Source: Euryarchaeota archaeon UBA439
GTDB lineage: Archaea > Thermoplasmatota > Poseidoniia > Poseidoniales > Thalassarchaeaceae
Assembly (NCBI GenBank): GCA_002497245.1
Contig: DANB01000016.1
Span: 1 to 63,403, forward strand
DNA: 63,403 bases
Direction of reading: 5' to 3'
Shown: one piece after another, positions 26,620 through 37,322 of the stretch
How positions within the stretch are numbered: position 1 is the stretch's first letter
Layout of the letters: the number at the start of each line of letters is the position of its first letter
Notes under the pieces: model-generated
What the model was told of the DNA's origin: nothing
Database searches by the model: none
The model's input: only the letters and a program-made list of their open reading frames with translations
Program-made: the position numbers and the translations under genes

Positions 26620-27230
26620 CAGAATTACCTTTAATTCCGCCACCTCCTTCTGATTCTCCAGAACCTGGTTTTGTGGTCTTAGGGCGTTTTCAGCCGTTTC
26701 ATAAGGGTCATGCAGCTATGATAATTAATGCTGAAAAATATCGCCTAAAGAATTTCCCAGAATTAAAACTAATTATTGCAGTTGGTTCTTCAAATAGGCC
26801 TCAGACGCTAAAGAATCCTTGGTCCGAATCTGAAAGAATGGAGATGATTTTGTATTGGCTTGATAATGAAGCAAATATTGATGCGAAGATTGTTTCTATT
26901 CCTGATATTGAGGATCCTCCAAATTGGGTCAGCCATGCTGAGAGATATCATGGTAAGTCTGGAGTATTTTTTAGTAGTGATTTAACTTCATCTGAATTAT
27001 ATGAGAGTTCTAAATGGCCGGTCATTTCTATGCCTCTGGTTGAAAGAGAACGATTTGAAGGATGGAGGGTCCGTGAGACTGCTAGAATGCTTTCTACAAT
27101 TAACGATGACAACGCAGTTAAGATGATTTTAGGTCAGTCTGTTCCTGAAAAAATTATTGAGTTCCTGATATCAAATGATTCCCTTAAGAGACTCGCTTTC
27201 TTGGGTGAAGGTGGAGAGCCAGTTGGTTAA
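26616..27230 (+). CDS. nadM: Nicotinamide-nucleotide adenylyltransferase, archaeal type
   Basis: 204 residues. Transfers AMP from ATP to NMN or nicotinate mononucleotide. The nucleotidyltransferase signature GRFQPFHKGHAAMI is near residue 24, followed by IIAVGSSNRPQTLKNPWSES and the adenylate-binding region PDIEDPPNWV, typical of archaeal NadM. The N- and C-termini are longer than the usual 170-180 residues. Its last 4 bp overlap the convergent lipoprotein gene. NadE lies at the start of the window. Confidence 0.9.
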   Translation: MTELPLIPPPPSDSPEPGFVVLGRFQPFHKGHAAMIINAEKYRLKNFPELKLIIAVGSSNRPQTLKNPWSESERMEMILYWLDNEANIDAKIVSIPDIEDPPNWVSHAERYHGKSGVFFSSDLTSSELYESSKWPVISMPLVERERFEGWRVRETARMLSTINDDNAVKMILGQSVPEKIIEFLISNDSLKRLAFLGEGGEPVG

Positions 27231-29278
27231 TTCCAACTCAGGTCATCCGGAGAAAATGAGCAATTACCGTTGCAAGTATCTACAATATCTTCTAATTGAA
27301 GATATTTAAATGCCATATCTCTAGCTGTAAATAGGCCCCCAATCGCATTATGAGCAGGATGTGGTTCTTCACCATATTCATTTCCATCAGGTGCGAGAAT
27401 ATATCCTCCATCAAAGAAAACCCCAACAGAGCCGATATGAGTTTCATTCACTATATCGATGCCATAAGGGATGATAGTCGATGAATTGAGAATTGGTATA
27501 TTGGCAGTTCTCATCATTCTTGCAGAAGAAATATTTGAAATTTGTAAATCCCCAATAGAGAATAGGGTCATCAAATCATAAGGTTCAATCTCATCTAGAT
27601 ATCCTTCTTCTCTAAGCGATAGGAAAGTGTCAGATTCAACTGAATCCCATAGAGTCTGCATTATAGAAATGGCGACTGCCCTATCTAGTTGATTTTCATA
27701 TCCCCATTCACTGGCAAATATGAAATGGAAGCGATCATATTGTGTACAGCGTTCTATGATATGAGAAAAGGAAGATCCTCCCGCCCAAAGAACTCCTCTA
27801 TTCAGGTCTGGTGAAAGGCCGATTATCGATGGTCCTCGTAGTCCTCCATTTGAATAACCTGTGTAAACTGGATCAGAAACATCTACTAAACTATTATTAT
27901 TAATGTACAATTCAGGTAATTCTGAACAAATTCCCATAAATGATTTTATCATCACTACCTGATTAATCATTGCTTGTTCAAGTCTTTCTGCTTGATGTTG
28001 GAAATAATTCATATCAAGAACAGCATATTCTATGCTAGTAATGTCGTCACTTGCCCATCCGTAAAAACTAGTTCCTAACATTGCTGCATTATTTTCATTA
28101 GCCCATCCATACAATCCTGAGGTGTCCCCTGTACCCAGGAATCCATGACCCCATATTGTCAAATCAGCAGGCTCATTGACTGCAGTGCCCGGAATTAATA
28201 ACCAGAAAGGAATCTCTCTATTTTCTACGAAAACAGGTGTCCGGTCTGTTTCTGAAGTCCTTCTGATTAAAGTTGGCGGATAAAATGATTCAGTATACTG
28301 TGGAGCAGTATAGGTTCCAGAGATAATCCAATGGCTTGTATTTGTAGTCCCTTCTATAAATCGCTCCTCTACGGTGATGTCGTTACAGCCTATACCGTTT
28401 TCCCCAATCCTTTGCAGAGCATCATTTCTCATCTCAATAATTGGGCCAATTATCGATTCAGTTGATGCAGTATGGAAACTCCATGCGGTTTGTAATTGTT
28501 GGATTTGAATTTCAGTATTTGATTCAATAAATGAGAACAGTTCTTCAAAAGAACCTCTTCTATTTTCGATATCAATTGATGAAGTAATTACTTGATCTCT
28601 TAGTGCAGCAAAACCTTCTGGAGCCGGCACTAATTCTCCAGATTCATCCATTAGTCCCGATATTATCACGACATAAGGTGTGTTATGTTCCAATGCCTTT
28701 ATCGTTCTAATGTGAAGTATAGTTGGTTGATCAATCTCAGATCTAATGTCAAGTTCAACCCAGTGCGGAACTAATTCTCCGGTTAATTTATTCATTAAAA
28801 TTGTAGAGTGTCCATCTTCTAAACTTTTTGAAATACTATATTGTCCTGCTAATTCTGACACATCTGGATCAATGTCAAAAGCGGTCATAATCTGTGTATT
28901 AGGGCTTGCACCATCAATTTGATTGATTATAGGGATATTAATTTGACTAGATGTACCTGATCCAGGTATTGTGTTTGGTGAATAATTTATTCTTTTGCCA
29001 GTAACCGTAGTTTGGTCATTTATTAGAAATGCATCAGAAGGAAAAGGTAGCATACAATGTATTGCATTAGTATTGTCACACCCATCAATATGTGGTATTT
29101 CTAGAATTTCTTCAACTTCTTGATATAAACAGCTTCCATCATCTATTGTGGCATTTTCATTAAAATTTAGTGCATCTGAATCCATACAACCGGGAGTTTC
29201 GAGAACTTCATCATTCACTCCAGTACATCCTGAGAGTATCATAGAGACGCATAATAAAATTACAAGAAACTTATTCAT
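27227..29278 (-). CDS. Secreted lipoprotein, alpha/beta-hydrolase-like
   Basis: 683 residues. A signal peptide with lipobox (VSMILSGC, lipidated Cys at 18) is followed by a short repeat GCMDSDALNFNENATIDDGSC ending in an Asp-rich turn, a motif common on secreted proteins of marine archaea and Bacteroidetes. The body resembles large secreted lipases: WGHGFLGTGDTSG and the nucleophile elbow GYSNGG near residue 470, with a late HPAHNAIGG that may supply the His. Substrate is unknown, perhaps esters or lipids in marine organic matter. Confidence 0.75.
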   Translation of the reverse strand: MNKFLVILLCVSMILSGCTGVNDEVLETPGCMDSDALNFNENATIDDGSCLYQEVEEILEIPHIDGCDNTNAIHCMLPFPSDAFLINDQTTVTGKRINYSPNTIPGSGTSSQINIPIINQIDGASPNTQIMTAFDIDPDVSELAGQYSISKSLEDGHSTILMNKLTGELVPHWVELDIRSEIDQPTILHIRTIKALEHNTPYVVIISGLMDESGELVPAPEGFAALRDQVITSSIDIENRRGSFEELFSFIESNTEIQIQQLQTAWSFHTASTESIIGPIIEMRNDALQRIGENGIGCNDITVEERFIEGTTNTSHWIISGTYTAPQYTESFYPPTLIRRTSETDRTPVFVENREIPFWLLIPGTAVNEPADLTIWGHGFLGTGDTSGLYGWANENNAAMLGTSFYGWASDDITSIEYAVLDMNYFQHQAERLEQAMINQVVMIKSFMGICSELPELYINNNSLVDVSDPVYTGYSNGGLRGPSIIGLSPDLNRGVLWAGGSSFSHIIERCTQYDRFHFIFASEWGYENQLDRAVAISIMQTLWDSVESDTFLSLREEGYLDEIEPYDLMTLFSIGDLQISNISSARMMRTANIPILNSSTIIPYGIDIVNETHIGSVGVFFDGGYILAPDGNEYGEEPHPAHNAIGGLFTARDMAFKYLQLEDIVDTCNGNCSFSPDDLSWN

Positions 29279-29308
29279 GTTCTGTGCAATAGCAACTTAG
29301 TTATCAAT

Positions 29309-29827
29309 TTAGTCTTCGGACACAATAACTTTTACTGGTCTTAATACACGTTCATGGAACAAATATCCCTCTTCAATTACTTCTACTACAGTGCCTGAAT
29401 CCTTACCCTCCGGGGCAGGAATTACTGCGATTGCTTCCATCAACGAAGGGTCAAATAATTGGTCTAGAGCCTCTATTTTCTTGACTCCTTCATTTTCTAA
29501 AACAGTCTTTAACTTATTCATAGTCATATTGACACCTTCGAGAAATTTTCCGGATTCACTATTCTCTATTGTTATTGCTTTTTCTAAATAATCAAGCACA
29601 GGGAGAATTTTTGATGCCAGATTCATACTAGAGAATTTCAATAAAGTATTTCTTTCTCTAGCATATCGTTGTCTTAAATTCACTATTTCTGCAGCAGAGT
29701 ATTGTTTCTCTTTCTCTAACTCCTCAATTTTCTCTTCAAGAATTTTTATCGGGTCGACAATTTCAATTTCTTCTGAATTATTTCCATCAGATAACTCCTC
29801 AGTAGGCTCGTCACCCTCGTCTGCCAT
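29309..29827 (-). CDS. grpE: GrpE nucleotide exchange factor
   Basis: 172 residues from ATG 29827 (TTG 29842 possible). Releases ADP from DnaK/Hsp70. An acidic N-terminus is followed by the long coiled coil with IVNLRQRYARERN and the beta domain GVKKIEALDQLFDPSLMEAIAVIP and VLRPVKVIV, as in GrpE. DnaK and DnaJ are not in the window. GrpE in archaea is of bacterial origin. Confidence 0.93.
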   Translation of the reverse strand: MADEGDEPTEELSDGNNSEEIEIVDPIKILEEKIEELEKEKQYSAAEIVNLRQRYARERNTLLKFSSMNLASKILPVLDYLEKAITIENSESGKFLEGVNMTMNKLKTVLENEGVKKIEALDQLFDPSLMEAIAVIPAPEGKDSGTVVEVIEEGYLFHERVLRPVKVIVSED

Positions 29828-29869
29828 GATGCTTGGTTTCAACCATCCTTCAAGAATCCAATGGTTATA

Positions 29870-31639
29870 TTACTCAATGTAGAAGTATTCTCCGGCGATT
29901 TTTTGCTCCCTATCCTTTCTACTATTTGGTTTGTTAATTCGTGGCCTGTATGATTCATGGTCTCTTCGAAATGTCATGTCAATATCTTTCAAGAATTTAT
30001 TCATTCCTTTTCTAAGAGTTAGTGGACCTACCGCATTACCATTTTTCCCCCCTTCTCCATCGAAAACTAGTAGAGAGTCACTCACAATATCGATGAAATA
30101 GATGTCATGATCTATCACCATTGCTGCTTTCTCATTACTTTCCATAGTTCTTCTTATGGCCTTTGCCGCCTCCATTCTTGCGTTAGCATCAAGATGCGCA
30201 CTGGGTTCGTCAAGAAGATATAAATCAGCTTCTTTCCCTAGACAAATAGTAATACTCACTGCCTGTAATTCTCCACCAGACAGTTTTTTTGCCTGTAAAT
30301 CAACTAATTGATCAACTTGCAATGGCCTAACAACTTGTGTATGGAACTCACCGCTTCTCCATTTATTTCCTAATTCTAAATTGAGCCACTCTTCCACAGT
30401 TCCTTCGAATTCAGTATGTACATGTTGAGATTTGTAGGATATTTTTGCGTCCATTGTACACCATCCTTGATCTGGTTCAATTTCTCCAGCAATCATCTTA
30501 ACCATGGTTGTTTTACCTGTGGCATTAGGTCCTACTACGCCAACAACCTCTGCACTTCTAACCATCCCTTCTCCAGTCTTTAGACTAAATTCGCCTAGAG
30601 TTTTTTCCATATCTCCCCATTTCAAGATAGGAAGTCCAATTTCCTCCCCCCTGATTCTTCCTCGTAAAAACTCAATCTTTTTGTCTCTAATTCTTACATT
30701 TTCTTCTGGCAAATAACCCTCAAGATACATATTTATTGCACTTCTTGTAGATCTAGCTGGAGTGAAAATGCCGTATGCTGCTCTTTCTCCATAAACAATG
30801 TGGACCAGATCACAGAGTACATCTAGGATTGCTAAATCGTGTTCAACAACAATTACTCTCTTGCCTTTTTCTGCAAGTTCTTGTAAAATTCCTACCATCC
30901 TCATTCTTTCGTAAATATCTAGGTATGATGAAGGCTCATCAAAAAAGTATACGTCGGCTTCTTTAAGAATTGTCGCACAAATTGCCACTCTTTGCAATTC
31001 TCCTCCTGAAAGACTGGATAGTCCTCTATCTAGTAAATGTGAAACTCCAACTAGGAGTGAATATTTTTCTAATTCTCCTCTTTCATCAACACGAGATAAC
31101 AATCCTCTAACTTCTCCATCCCATAATTTTGGTAATTTATCGATATTTTGTGGTTTAACAGCAATACTGACTCCATCTTCTGCAACTAATCCAAGATAAT
31201 CTCTAAGTTCCCCTCTAGGGAATGTAGAGATTATTTCTTCCCATTCCGGAGATGGATTTTTCCAATCGCCTAAATTTGGTTTTATAGCTCCTGATAAAAT
31301 ATTGATAGCAGTTGATTTACCCACTCCGTTAGGTCCAAGTATGCCAACAACCTGTTTTATTTTAGGTGCAGGTAATCTGAATATCCTAAATGCATTTAGG
31401 CCATAACAATGAGTCATATCTGTATCAAGTTCTTTTGGAAGGTTAATGACAATTACAGCATTACCAGGACATAATCTTGCCCGATAAAAACAGGGTGGGC
31501 ATGCTGTTTCTAGGATCTTGCATTTATTATCTTCAACTTGTATACATTCTCCACCACACATGCCTGCATATTTCTCTAGATATCTGAAAGCTTCACTCTT
31601 CGGTTTACACCTATCTTGAAGCAGTACCGCGACTTTCAC
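29870..31639 (-). CDS. ABCE1/Rli1 ribosome recycling ATPase with atypical Fe-S domain
   Basis: 589 residues, GTG start with GGAGGAGAGG just before it. Splits ribosomes after termination. Two ABC domains are clear: [30 protein letters not shown] in the first; [30 protein letters not shown] in the second, with the hinge and C-terminal ABCE1 features. The N-terminal ferredoxin-like domain is altered: Cys occur at 11, 28, 32, 39, 46, 49 and 57. The C-x4-C-x3-C-x3-CP series of the first cluster and the third Cys of the second cluster are missing. The ends (DRCKPK, LCPGNAV) still align. Confidence 0.94.
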   Translation of the reverse strand: MKVAVLLQDRCKPKSEAFRYLEKYAGMCGGECIQVEDNKCKILETACPPCFYRARLCPGNAVIVINLPKELDTDMTHCYGLNAFRIFRLPAPKIKQVVGILGPNGVGKSTAINILSGAIKPNLGDWKNPSPEWEEIISTFPRGELRDYLGLVAEDGVSIAVKPQNIDKLPKLWDGEVRGLLSRVDERGELEKYSLLVGVSHLLDRGLSSLSGGELQRVAICATILKEADVYFFDEPSSYLDIYERMRMVGILQELAEKGKRVIVVEHDLAILDVLCDLVHIVYGERAAYGIFTPARSTRSAINMYLEGYLPEENVRIRDKKIEFLRGRIRGEEIGLPILKWGDMEKTLGEFSLKTGEGMVRSAEVVGVVGPNATGKTTMVKMIAGEIEPDQGWCTMDAKISYKSQHVHTEFEGTVEEWLNLELGNKWRSGEFHTQVVRPLQVDQLVDLQAKKLSGGELQAVSITICLGKEADLYLLDEPSAHLDANARMEAAKAIRRTMESNEKAAMVIDHDIYFIDIVSDSLLVFDGEGGKNGNAVGPLTLRKGMNKFLKDIDMTFRRDHESYRPRINKPNSRKDREQKIAGEYFYIE

Positions 31640-31705
31640 ACCCTCTCCTCCCTAATCATATTCAATATGTCTTCTATAGTATAACCTGATTCAGGTTGAT
31701 TTTGA

Positions 31706-32956
31706 TTATAATGCAAAGAAACGAAATCTAACATAAATATAGGCTGCTAGGCCTATCTTCTCGGTTTTTGATAATTGTGTTCTTTGAGAAAAAACGTCCC
31801 CATCATTTTTTTCTATTTTCTTCATAATAGAATGATAAAATGTAGTCATAGCCGCAGGAGAATATCTACTAGATTTATCGAGAAGAGGGAACAATTTCAT
31901 CCCCCTTTCTCTATACTTATCTGCCCTTTTAATGTATTCTTTAACAAACGGCTTCCATCCAGGATGTTTCAAAATATCTTTGCTATTTTTCAAGTCTTTT
32001 TCTGAAATCCCAAATCTATTAAGATCCTCAATTGGAAGATATATTCTGTCTCTCTCGATATCTTCCGCAACGTCTCTCAGAATATTTGTTAGTTGCATAT
32101 AGATGCCCCAAGATTCAGCATATTCTCTCGCTCTTTTATCATCATATCCGTATATTTCTATACATACGAGTCCGACTGTTGAAGCCACTTTGTAACAATA
32201 TGAATATAGGTCTTCAAAAGTTTCATACCTGTTCCGATGAAAATCTTCTTCCATCCCACTAATCATATCATCTAATAATTGCCTAGAAATTCCATATTTA
32301 TTCACAGTATCTTTCAATGCTATAAATATTGGATCAGTAGAAGTCATCTGACCATATGCAGTTGATAATTTCTTTCTGTAATAGAATAATTGTGACATTT
32401 TATCATTGTAAGAAGATCTATCTAATACAGGCACACCATCTATTAGTCTCTCAATTTTTGTCCTGTAGTCAATTGACTCCTGATTTTCTTCAGAACCTCC
32501 TGGAAAATAATCAATATAATCTCCATCAGCAATGTCATCAGCTCTCCTACAAAATGCATAGTAGGCCATGATTGATCTTCTTTCATCTTCTGGAAGATAC
32601 TTAAAAGAATGGTAGAAATTTCCTGCTTCTCTACGAGTTAATTCTTCGCAGTAGTCGTAAGCTGATTGTATAATGTCATCGGGTAATCTATTTTCTGTCC
32701 ATAAAGCGGCATCAATATGTGAGAAAGGATTTACTAGCTCCCCCCTTGAGCCAATTACCCCCATAAAGAAAGCTCCTTCCCTTAGAGTTTCTAAGGCAGT
32801 AATACTAATTGCATGAACGGCTTCTTTAGTCACATTTACTGCTTTACGTACTTTCTCAATTGGGACTGAATTATTTTCCTCTGTAACTAGTGATATAGAT
32901 TTACCAAGGTCATACATAACCTCTGGTTCGGAATCACTAATCTGTCTCCCGGGCAT
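31706..32956 (-). CDS. Squalene/phytoene synthase family protein (HpnD/CrtB-like)
   Basis: 416 residues. Joins two prenyl diphosphates head-to-head. After an unusual N-terminal extension of about 90 residues come the first Asp motif, YAFCRRADDIADGD, and the second, LTNILRDVAEDIERDRIYLP, both needed for Mg-diphosphate binding. Product (squalene, phytoene or hydroxysqualene) cannot be told. A second, divergent family member lies 72 bp upstream on the same strand, so the pair may work in sequence as HpnC/HpnD do, or make different products. Confidence 0.87.
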   Translation of the reverse strand: MPGRQISDSEPEVMYDLGKSISLVTEENNSVPIEKVRKAVNVTKEAVHAISITALETLREGAFFMGVIGSRGELVNPFSHIDAALWTENRLPDDIIQSAYDYCEELTRREAGNFYHSFKYLPEDERRSIMAYYAFCRRADDIADGDYIDYFPGGSEENQESIDYRTKIERLIDGVPVLDRSSYNDKMSQLFYYRKKLSTAYGQMTSTDPIFIALKDTVNKYGISRQLLDDMISGMEEDFHRNRYETFEDLYSYCYKVASTVGLVCIEIYGYDDKRAREYAESWGIYMQLTNILRDVAEDIERDRIYLPIEDLNRFGISEKDLKNSKDILKHPGWKPFVKEYIKRADKYRERGMKLFPLLDKSSRYSPAAMTTFYHSIMKKIEKNDGDVFSQRTQLSKTEKIGLAAYIYVRFRFFAL

Positions 32957-33028
32957 ACTCTTTCATATCGAGCCCAATAGATTTACTCTTGAACTTCACG
33001 CTGAGTTGTACAAATCATGAATCATCAT

Positions 33029-34054
33029 TTAATTCATTTTTTTCGGGCTTATTCCAGTTATTGATAGCCACATCGCTTTCCTCATTATTTTTCTTATTTC
33101 TGGCCTTAATACTTTAATTCTATTTTCAATATCTAGAATATTTCTTTCTCGTAGTAGTTGTAATGTTCTTTGCCCTATTAGGATAGGTAATAAGCACGAA
33201 AGTCGAAGTCTAAACTGGCTCCTTGGTAGCATTTTCACATAATCTACAGCCTCATCTAGATAATCCTCAGCTCTATCAATATAGGAATCATACAATGGCC
33301 TAAATTTATCAATATTATTCATGTCAAGTAAATCTTTAGCCGTCATTTCAATTTCTTTCAGAGATTTAATTGGGATGTAGCATCTCCCCATTCGTAAGTC
33401 TTCAGGTAAGTCTCTTAGAATATTGATTAATTGTAATGATTTTCCAAATTTGACAGCCTTGTCGAATAGGATTTCTCTTCTTTCTTCTTCTAAACTAAAC
33501 AGATGGTCTAATGACATGTGAGTCCAGAATTCCCCCACACTTCCAGCCACTAAATAAGTGTATGAGTCCAATTCTTCTTCATTTTTTAATGAAATAATTC
33601 TTCTCCCTGAAGCATCGTTAAATCTTTCCAAATCTAAAATCTGCCCACTTATTATAACATCAAGTAATTGAATAATTTTTTTCCGATCTGATTCACTAAG
33701 GTATTGCGATTTCTCTAAATAATTGACCGGAATAAATGCTTCATTTAGCAACCTCGATTCAGCACTATCCTCTTGAATAACTGCTAATTCAGTAAAATCA
33801 GGCATATCTACACATTCTCCGTGAAGAAGCCTATGATTATATTCAGCAAGTAATTTCCATAGAACTTTATTTTCACCCACTTTTGAATCTGCTATCGTGT
33901 CTGCTAAGCGTGCTAGAAGATAGGCCAAACCAATCTGTCTTCGCACCTTCTTTGGTAATACTTTCAAAGTCAAATAGAATGATCTAGAAGTTCCTTTCAA
34001 GAGTTCATCAATAATTTTTTCCGGCGAGCCCTCACTAGAACCGCCCCCTGCCAT
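33029..34054 (-). CDS. Squalene/phytoene synthase family protein (second, squalene synthase-like)
   Basis: 341 residues. GTSRSFYLTLKVLPKKVRRQ at the N-terminus, the first Asp motif in LLARLADTIADS and the second in LQLINILRDLPEDLRMGRCY. The SRSF start and RLADTIAD pattern are nearer squalene-synthase-like members than the paralogue next to it. With an archaeal mevalonate enzyme at 3.6 kb, the window encodes both ends of isoprenoid synthesis. Exact product is unknown. Confidence 0.85.
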   Translation of the reverse strand: MAGGGSSEGSPEKIIDELLKGTSRSFYLTLKVLPKKVRRQIGLAYLLARLADTIADSKVGENKVLWKLLAEYNHRLLHGECVDMPDFTELAVIQEDSAESRLLNEAFIPVNYLEKSQYLSESDRKKIIQLLDVIISGQILDLERFNDASGRRIISLKNEEELDSYTYLVAGSVGEFWTHMSLDHLFSLEEERREILFDKAVKFGKSLQLINILRDLPEDLRMGRCYIPIKSLKEIEMTAKDLLDMNNIDKFRPLYDSYIDRAEDYLDEAVDYVKMLPRSQFRLRLSCLLPILIGQRTLQLLRERNILDIENRIKVLRPEIRKIMRKAMWLSITGISPKKMN

Positions 34055-34099
34055 GCTTCACGAGTATGCATCCAGCATCTAAGACTCTCGCATCCAAGT

Positions 34100-35020
34100 T
34101 TATCTTAATCCACTATCTTCCAATGCCTTAACTAATACATTCCCAATCTCAGAAGGGTCTCTTGCAACATAAATTCCTGCTTCTTCAAATGCCTTAAATT
34201 TCTCTGCTGCGGTACCTTTTCCACCGGAAATTATCGCACCTGCATGCCCCATTCTCTTTCCCGGAGGCGCAGTAGATCCAGCTACGAAACCAACGATAGG
34301 TTTTGTCATATTTTTCGACGCCCATTCTGCTGCTTCTTCTTCGGCTGAACCTCCGATTTCTCCAATCATTACTACAGCTACCGTTTGAGGGTCCTTCTCA
34401 AAAGCATCTAAACAATCGATAAAACCAGTTCCATTGACCGGATCTCCACCAATTCCAACACAAGTAGATTGCCCTTCTCCAACACTCATAGTTTGTGCCA
34501 CTGCTTCATAAGTTAGAGTACCCGACTTCGATACAATTCCTATTCTCCCCTTTTCATGAATAAATCCTGGCATTATTCCCACTTTACAACCACCAATATC
34601 TCCCGGAGTGATTATACCTGGACAATTTGGTCCGATTAACCTAACTTCGGGATATTGATTTACTTTAGCAACAGCCTTAACCATATCTAAAATAGGAATT
34701 CCTTCAGTAATGCAAACTATCAATCCTCCTCCTTTTTCCTGAAATGCATCTGCGGCTTCAATGATGGCAGCAGCAGCGAATCTAGCCGGGACATAAATTA
34801 CGCTAACATCTGCATTGGTCTCTTCTAAACCTTCAGCAACAGTATTGAAAACGGGAACTTTCTTATTCGGTAAATCAACAAATTGGCCACCTTTACCTGG
34901 AGTGACTCCACCTACTACATTTGTGTTATATTCATCCATTTTTGTGCCATGAAAAGTTCCTTGTTTACCTGTAATTCCTTGAATTAAGACTTTACTTTCT
35001 TCATGAATCCAAATTGACAT
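34100..35020 (-). CDS. sucD: Succinyl-CoA ligase, alpha subunit
   Basis: 306 residues. With SucC it interconverts succinyl-CoA and succinate with NTP formation. Motifs: [15 protein letters not shown] (CoA-binding Rossmann part), [20 protein letters not shown] and [17 protein letters not shown], containing the phosphorylated histidine. It starts on the last base of sucC, so the two are translationally coupled. Confidence 0.96.
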   Translation of the reverse strand: MSIWIHEESKVLIQGITGKQGTFHGTKMDEYNTNVVGGVTPGKGGQFVDLPNKKVPVFNTVAEGLEETNADVSVIYVPARFAAAAIIEAADAFQEKGGGLIVCITEGIPILDMVKAVAKVNQYPEVRLIGPNCPGIITPGDIGGCKVGIMPGFIHEKGRIGIVSKSGTLTYEAVAQTMSVGEGQSTCVGIGGDPVNGTGFIDCLDAFEKDPQTVAVVMIGEIGGSAEEEAAEWASKNMTKPIVGFVAGSTAPPGKRMGHAGAIISGGKGTAAEKFKAFEEAGIYVARDPSEIGNVLVKALEDSGLR

Positions 35021-36228
35021 TATTCCACGCTCCTGGTAAGATTTACAATTTTTTCCGCGCCTTCAGCAAGAGTGCTTGCTGTATGTACATCTAAATCGCA
35101 ATTATCTAAAACCTCTTTTCCTTCTACATGATTAGTACCTGAAAATCTTACAACTAGAGGCACCTTTAATCCAAGTTCATTTGAAGCCTCAATTACACTT
35201 CTAGCAACCATATCGCATTGAATAATCCCTCCAAAAATATTCACTAAAATTCCCTCAACATTATCGTCTTCAAGTATAATTCCGAATGCAGTGGTAATTG
35301 ATTCTCTAGTTGCTCCTCCTCCTATATCAAGAAAATTTGCTGGTTCTCCACCGTATAATTTAATCACATCCATAGATGCCATAGCAAGTCCTGCACCATT
35401 CACTAGACAACCAATATTTCCATCAAGTTTGACGTAAGAAAGTCCGTGATCATGAGCTCTGGTTTCTACTTCTTCTTCTTCTGAATGATCTCTCATTTCT
35501 TCCCTCCATGGGTGTCTAAATGATGCATTATCATCAAAACTAACCTTTGCATCCAAAGCAATCATTTCTCCAGAATCAGACCTAACTAGAGGATTAATCT
35601 CTATCATTGAACAGTCCTTCTCAACAAACATTCTCGATAAAGAATCTAACATTGAAACTAAATCTTGTTTTGAATTCCCTTCCAGATTGAGGTTATCTGC
35701 CATCTCTAGAGCATCTTTCTCATTTAGTCCATCCACTGGATGTGCCCAAATCTTATGAATTGCCTCCGGTGTTTTTTCTGCAACTTCTTCAATATCCATT
35801 CCCCCCTCAGTAGAGGCCATTATTAGAATTGATTTTTTTTCTCTATCGACTAATAGGGCCAAATAATATTCGTGCTCAATTGAGCAACCTGCTTCTATAT
35901 ACAAATTATTTACTATTTTTCCATTTACACCAGTTTGCTTAGTAACCAGTTTTCTTCCAATAATATTTTTTGCATATTCCTCTACATCTTCTCTAGAAAA
36001 AGCAATTTTTACGCCCCCTTCCATTACTAACTCATTGGTTTCTATGTCATAAAGAGTCCCTTTACCTCTACCTCCTGCATGAATTTGCGATTTTACGGCC
36101 ACAACTTTTGAACCCAATAAATCATATGCATTAAGAGCATCATTTACTGTTTTACAGTGTATCCCGTTTTGTACTTTAACTCCCGCTTCTTTAAACAGAA
36201 TCTTTCCTTGATACTCGTGAATATTCAT
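35020..36228 (-). CDS. sucC: Succinyl-CoA ligase, beta subunit
   Basis: 402 residues from ATG 36228 (TTG 36237 possible). [17 protein letters not shown], an ATP-grasp fold with [56 protein letters not shown] and FLDIGGGA are diagnostic. The subunits form a heteromer in the TCA cycle. Citrate synthase is in the same window; succinate dehydrogenase proper is not, although a cysteine-less SdhB relative is at 56.6 kb. Confidence 0.96.
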   Translation of the reverse strand: MNIHEYQGKILFKEAGVKVQNGIHCKTVNDALNAYDLLGSKVVAVKSQIHAGGRGKGTLYDIETNELVMEGGVKIAFSREDVEEYAKNIIGRKLVTKQTGVNGKIVNNLYIEAGCSIEHEYYLALLVDREKKSILIMASTEGGMDIEEVAEKTPEAIHKIWAHPVDGLNEKDALEMADNLNLEGNSKQDLVSMLDSLSRMFVEKDCSMIEINPLVRSDSGEMIALDAKVSFDDNASFRHPWREEMRDHSEEEEVETRAHDHGLSYVKLDGNIGCLVNGAGLAMASMDVIKLYGGEPANFLDIGGGATRESITTAFGIILEDDNVEGILVNIFGGIIQCDMVARSVIEASNELGLKVPLVVRFSGTNHVEGKEVLDNCDLDVHTASTLAEGAEKIVNLTRSVE

Positions 36229-36332
36229 ATTTCTCAAGCGTCCGATTTGAAGTCGCTCTTTGAACGATGCGCCTAACGATGTTCAAATCTTAAGCACGAA
36301 GTGCTGAAATCTATTGCCATATCCGGTGAACT

Positions 36333-37295
36333 GTGGATGTAGTTGTTCTCGCTGGTGGTTTCGGCACAAGACTTAGACCTTGGACTGAAGGAAGAGCTAA
36401 ACCTTTACTACCTATTTTGGATAAAACTCTCCTAGAGAGGGTAGTAGAATGTGTTCCAGTTGACATGGTTGATAGAGTAATAATTGCTGCAGGATATAGT
36501 GTCGAAGAAATGCATAATTTCTTTTCTTCTTCCGATCTTCCTTTCGAAGTGATAATCTCGGTCGAAGACGAACCCTTAGGGACTGGTGGTGCAATTTCTA
36601 AGACATTTGAGTACCTTACGGGAGATGGTCCGGTTTTGATTTTAAATGGAGATCTTGTTTCAAGTGTAGATGTTAATGATTTATTGACTCATCATAGAAA
36701 GATGAATGCTCTGGCTACTCTATCGCTCTGGCATGTTGAAGATCCTAGTAGGTTTGGAGTATGTGGTTTGGACGATTCAGGAATGATTACTAAGTTTCAA
36801 GAGAAACCTGAAATAGGTACTGAGTTTTCTAATCTTATAAATGCTGGATGTTACTTAATTGAAAGAGAAGTAATCGCTTCTCTATCTTCAGAGAGACATA
36901 GTATTGAGAGAGACGTATTTCCAGAGATTGCAAAAACAGGAAAAATGGCAGGCTTAGAGTTCAAAGGTTACTTTGTCGACGCAGGGACGCCATCCTCATT
37001 TATCGAAGCAACACAAGTTTGCATTTCAAATAAGAGATTCGCAGATGGTTGGTCTGACGGTGAAAATTGGTTCTTTAATCGAAATATCAACACCTTATCT
37101 CAGATTTCTGGTTCATCTATCTCTCGTGAAGTCTCAATAGGTAACGGTTGTAAGATTATAGATTGTGTAATTTTATCTGGCGCCATCATTGGAGATGATT
37201 GTAAATTAACTAGGTGCTTGATAGGTGAATCCTCTAGGATAAATGATAACTCGGATATTTCCGATAAGGTCGTAGGTCATGGAGAAATTATCTAA
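36333..37295 (+). CDS. NDP-sugar pyrophosphorylase (mannose-1-phosphate guanylyltransferase-like)
   Basis: 320 residues, GTG start. Activates a sugar-1-phosphate for surface glycan or solute synthesis. The catalytic signature VVLAGGFGTRLRPWTEGRAKPLLPI is at the N-terminus, with LILNGDLVSS (metal-binding Asp) and a C-terminal region after residue 250 whose hexapeptide-like strands (ISREVSIGNGCKIIDCVILS) form a short left-handed beta helix. The sugar and nucleotide are not certain. Divergent from sucC. Confidence 0.87.
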   Translation: MDVVVLAGGFGTRLRPWTEGRAKPLLPILDKTLLERVVECVPVDMVDRVIIAAGYSVEEMHNFFSSSDLPFEVIISVEDEPLGTGGAISKTFEYLTGDGPVLILNGDLVSSVDVNDLLTHHRKMNALATLSLWHVEDPSRFGVCGLDDSGMITKFQEKPEIGTEFSNLINAGCYLIEREVIASLSSERHSIERDVFPEIAKTGKMAGLEFKGYFVDAGTPSSFIEATQVCISNKRFADGWSDGENWFFNRNINTLSQISGSSISREVSIGNGCKIIDCVILSGAIIGDDCKLTRCLIGESSRINDNSDISDKVVGHGEII

Positions 37296-37322
37296 TTCAT
37301 CCGTCATCATCATATCGGTATT

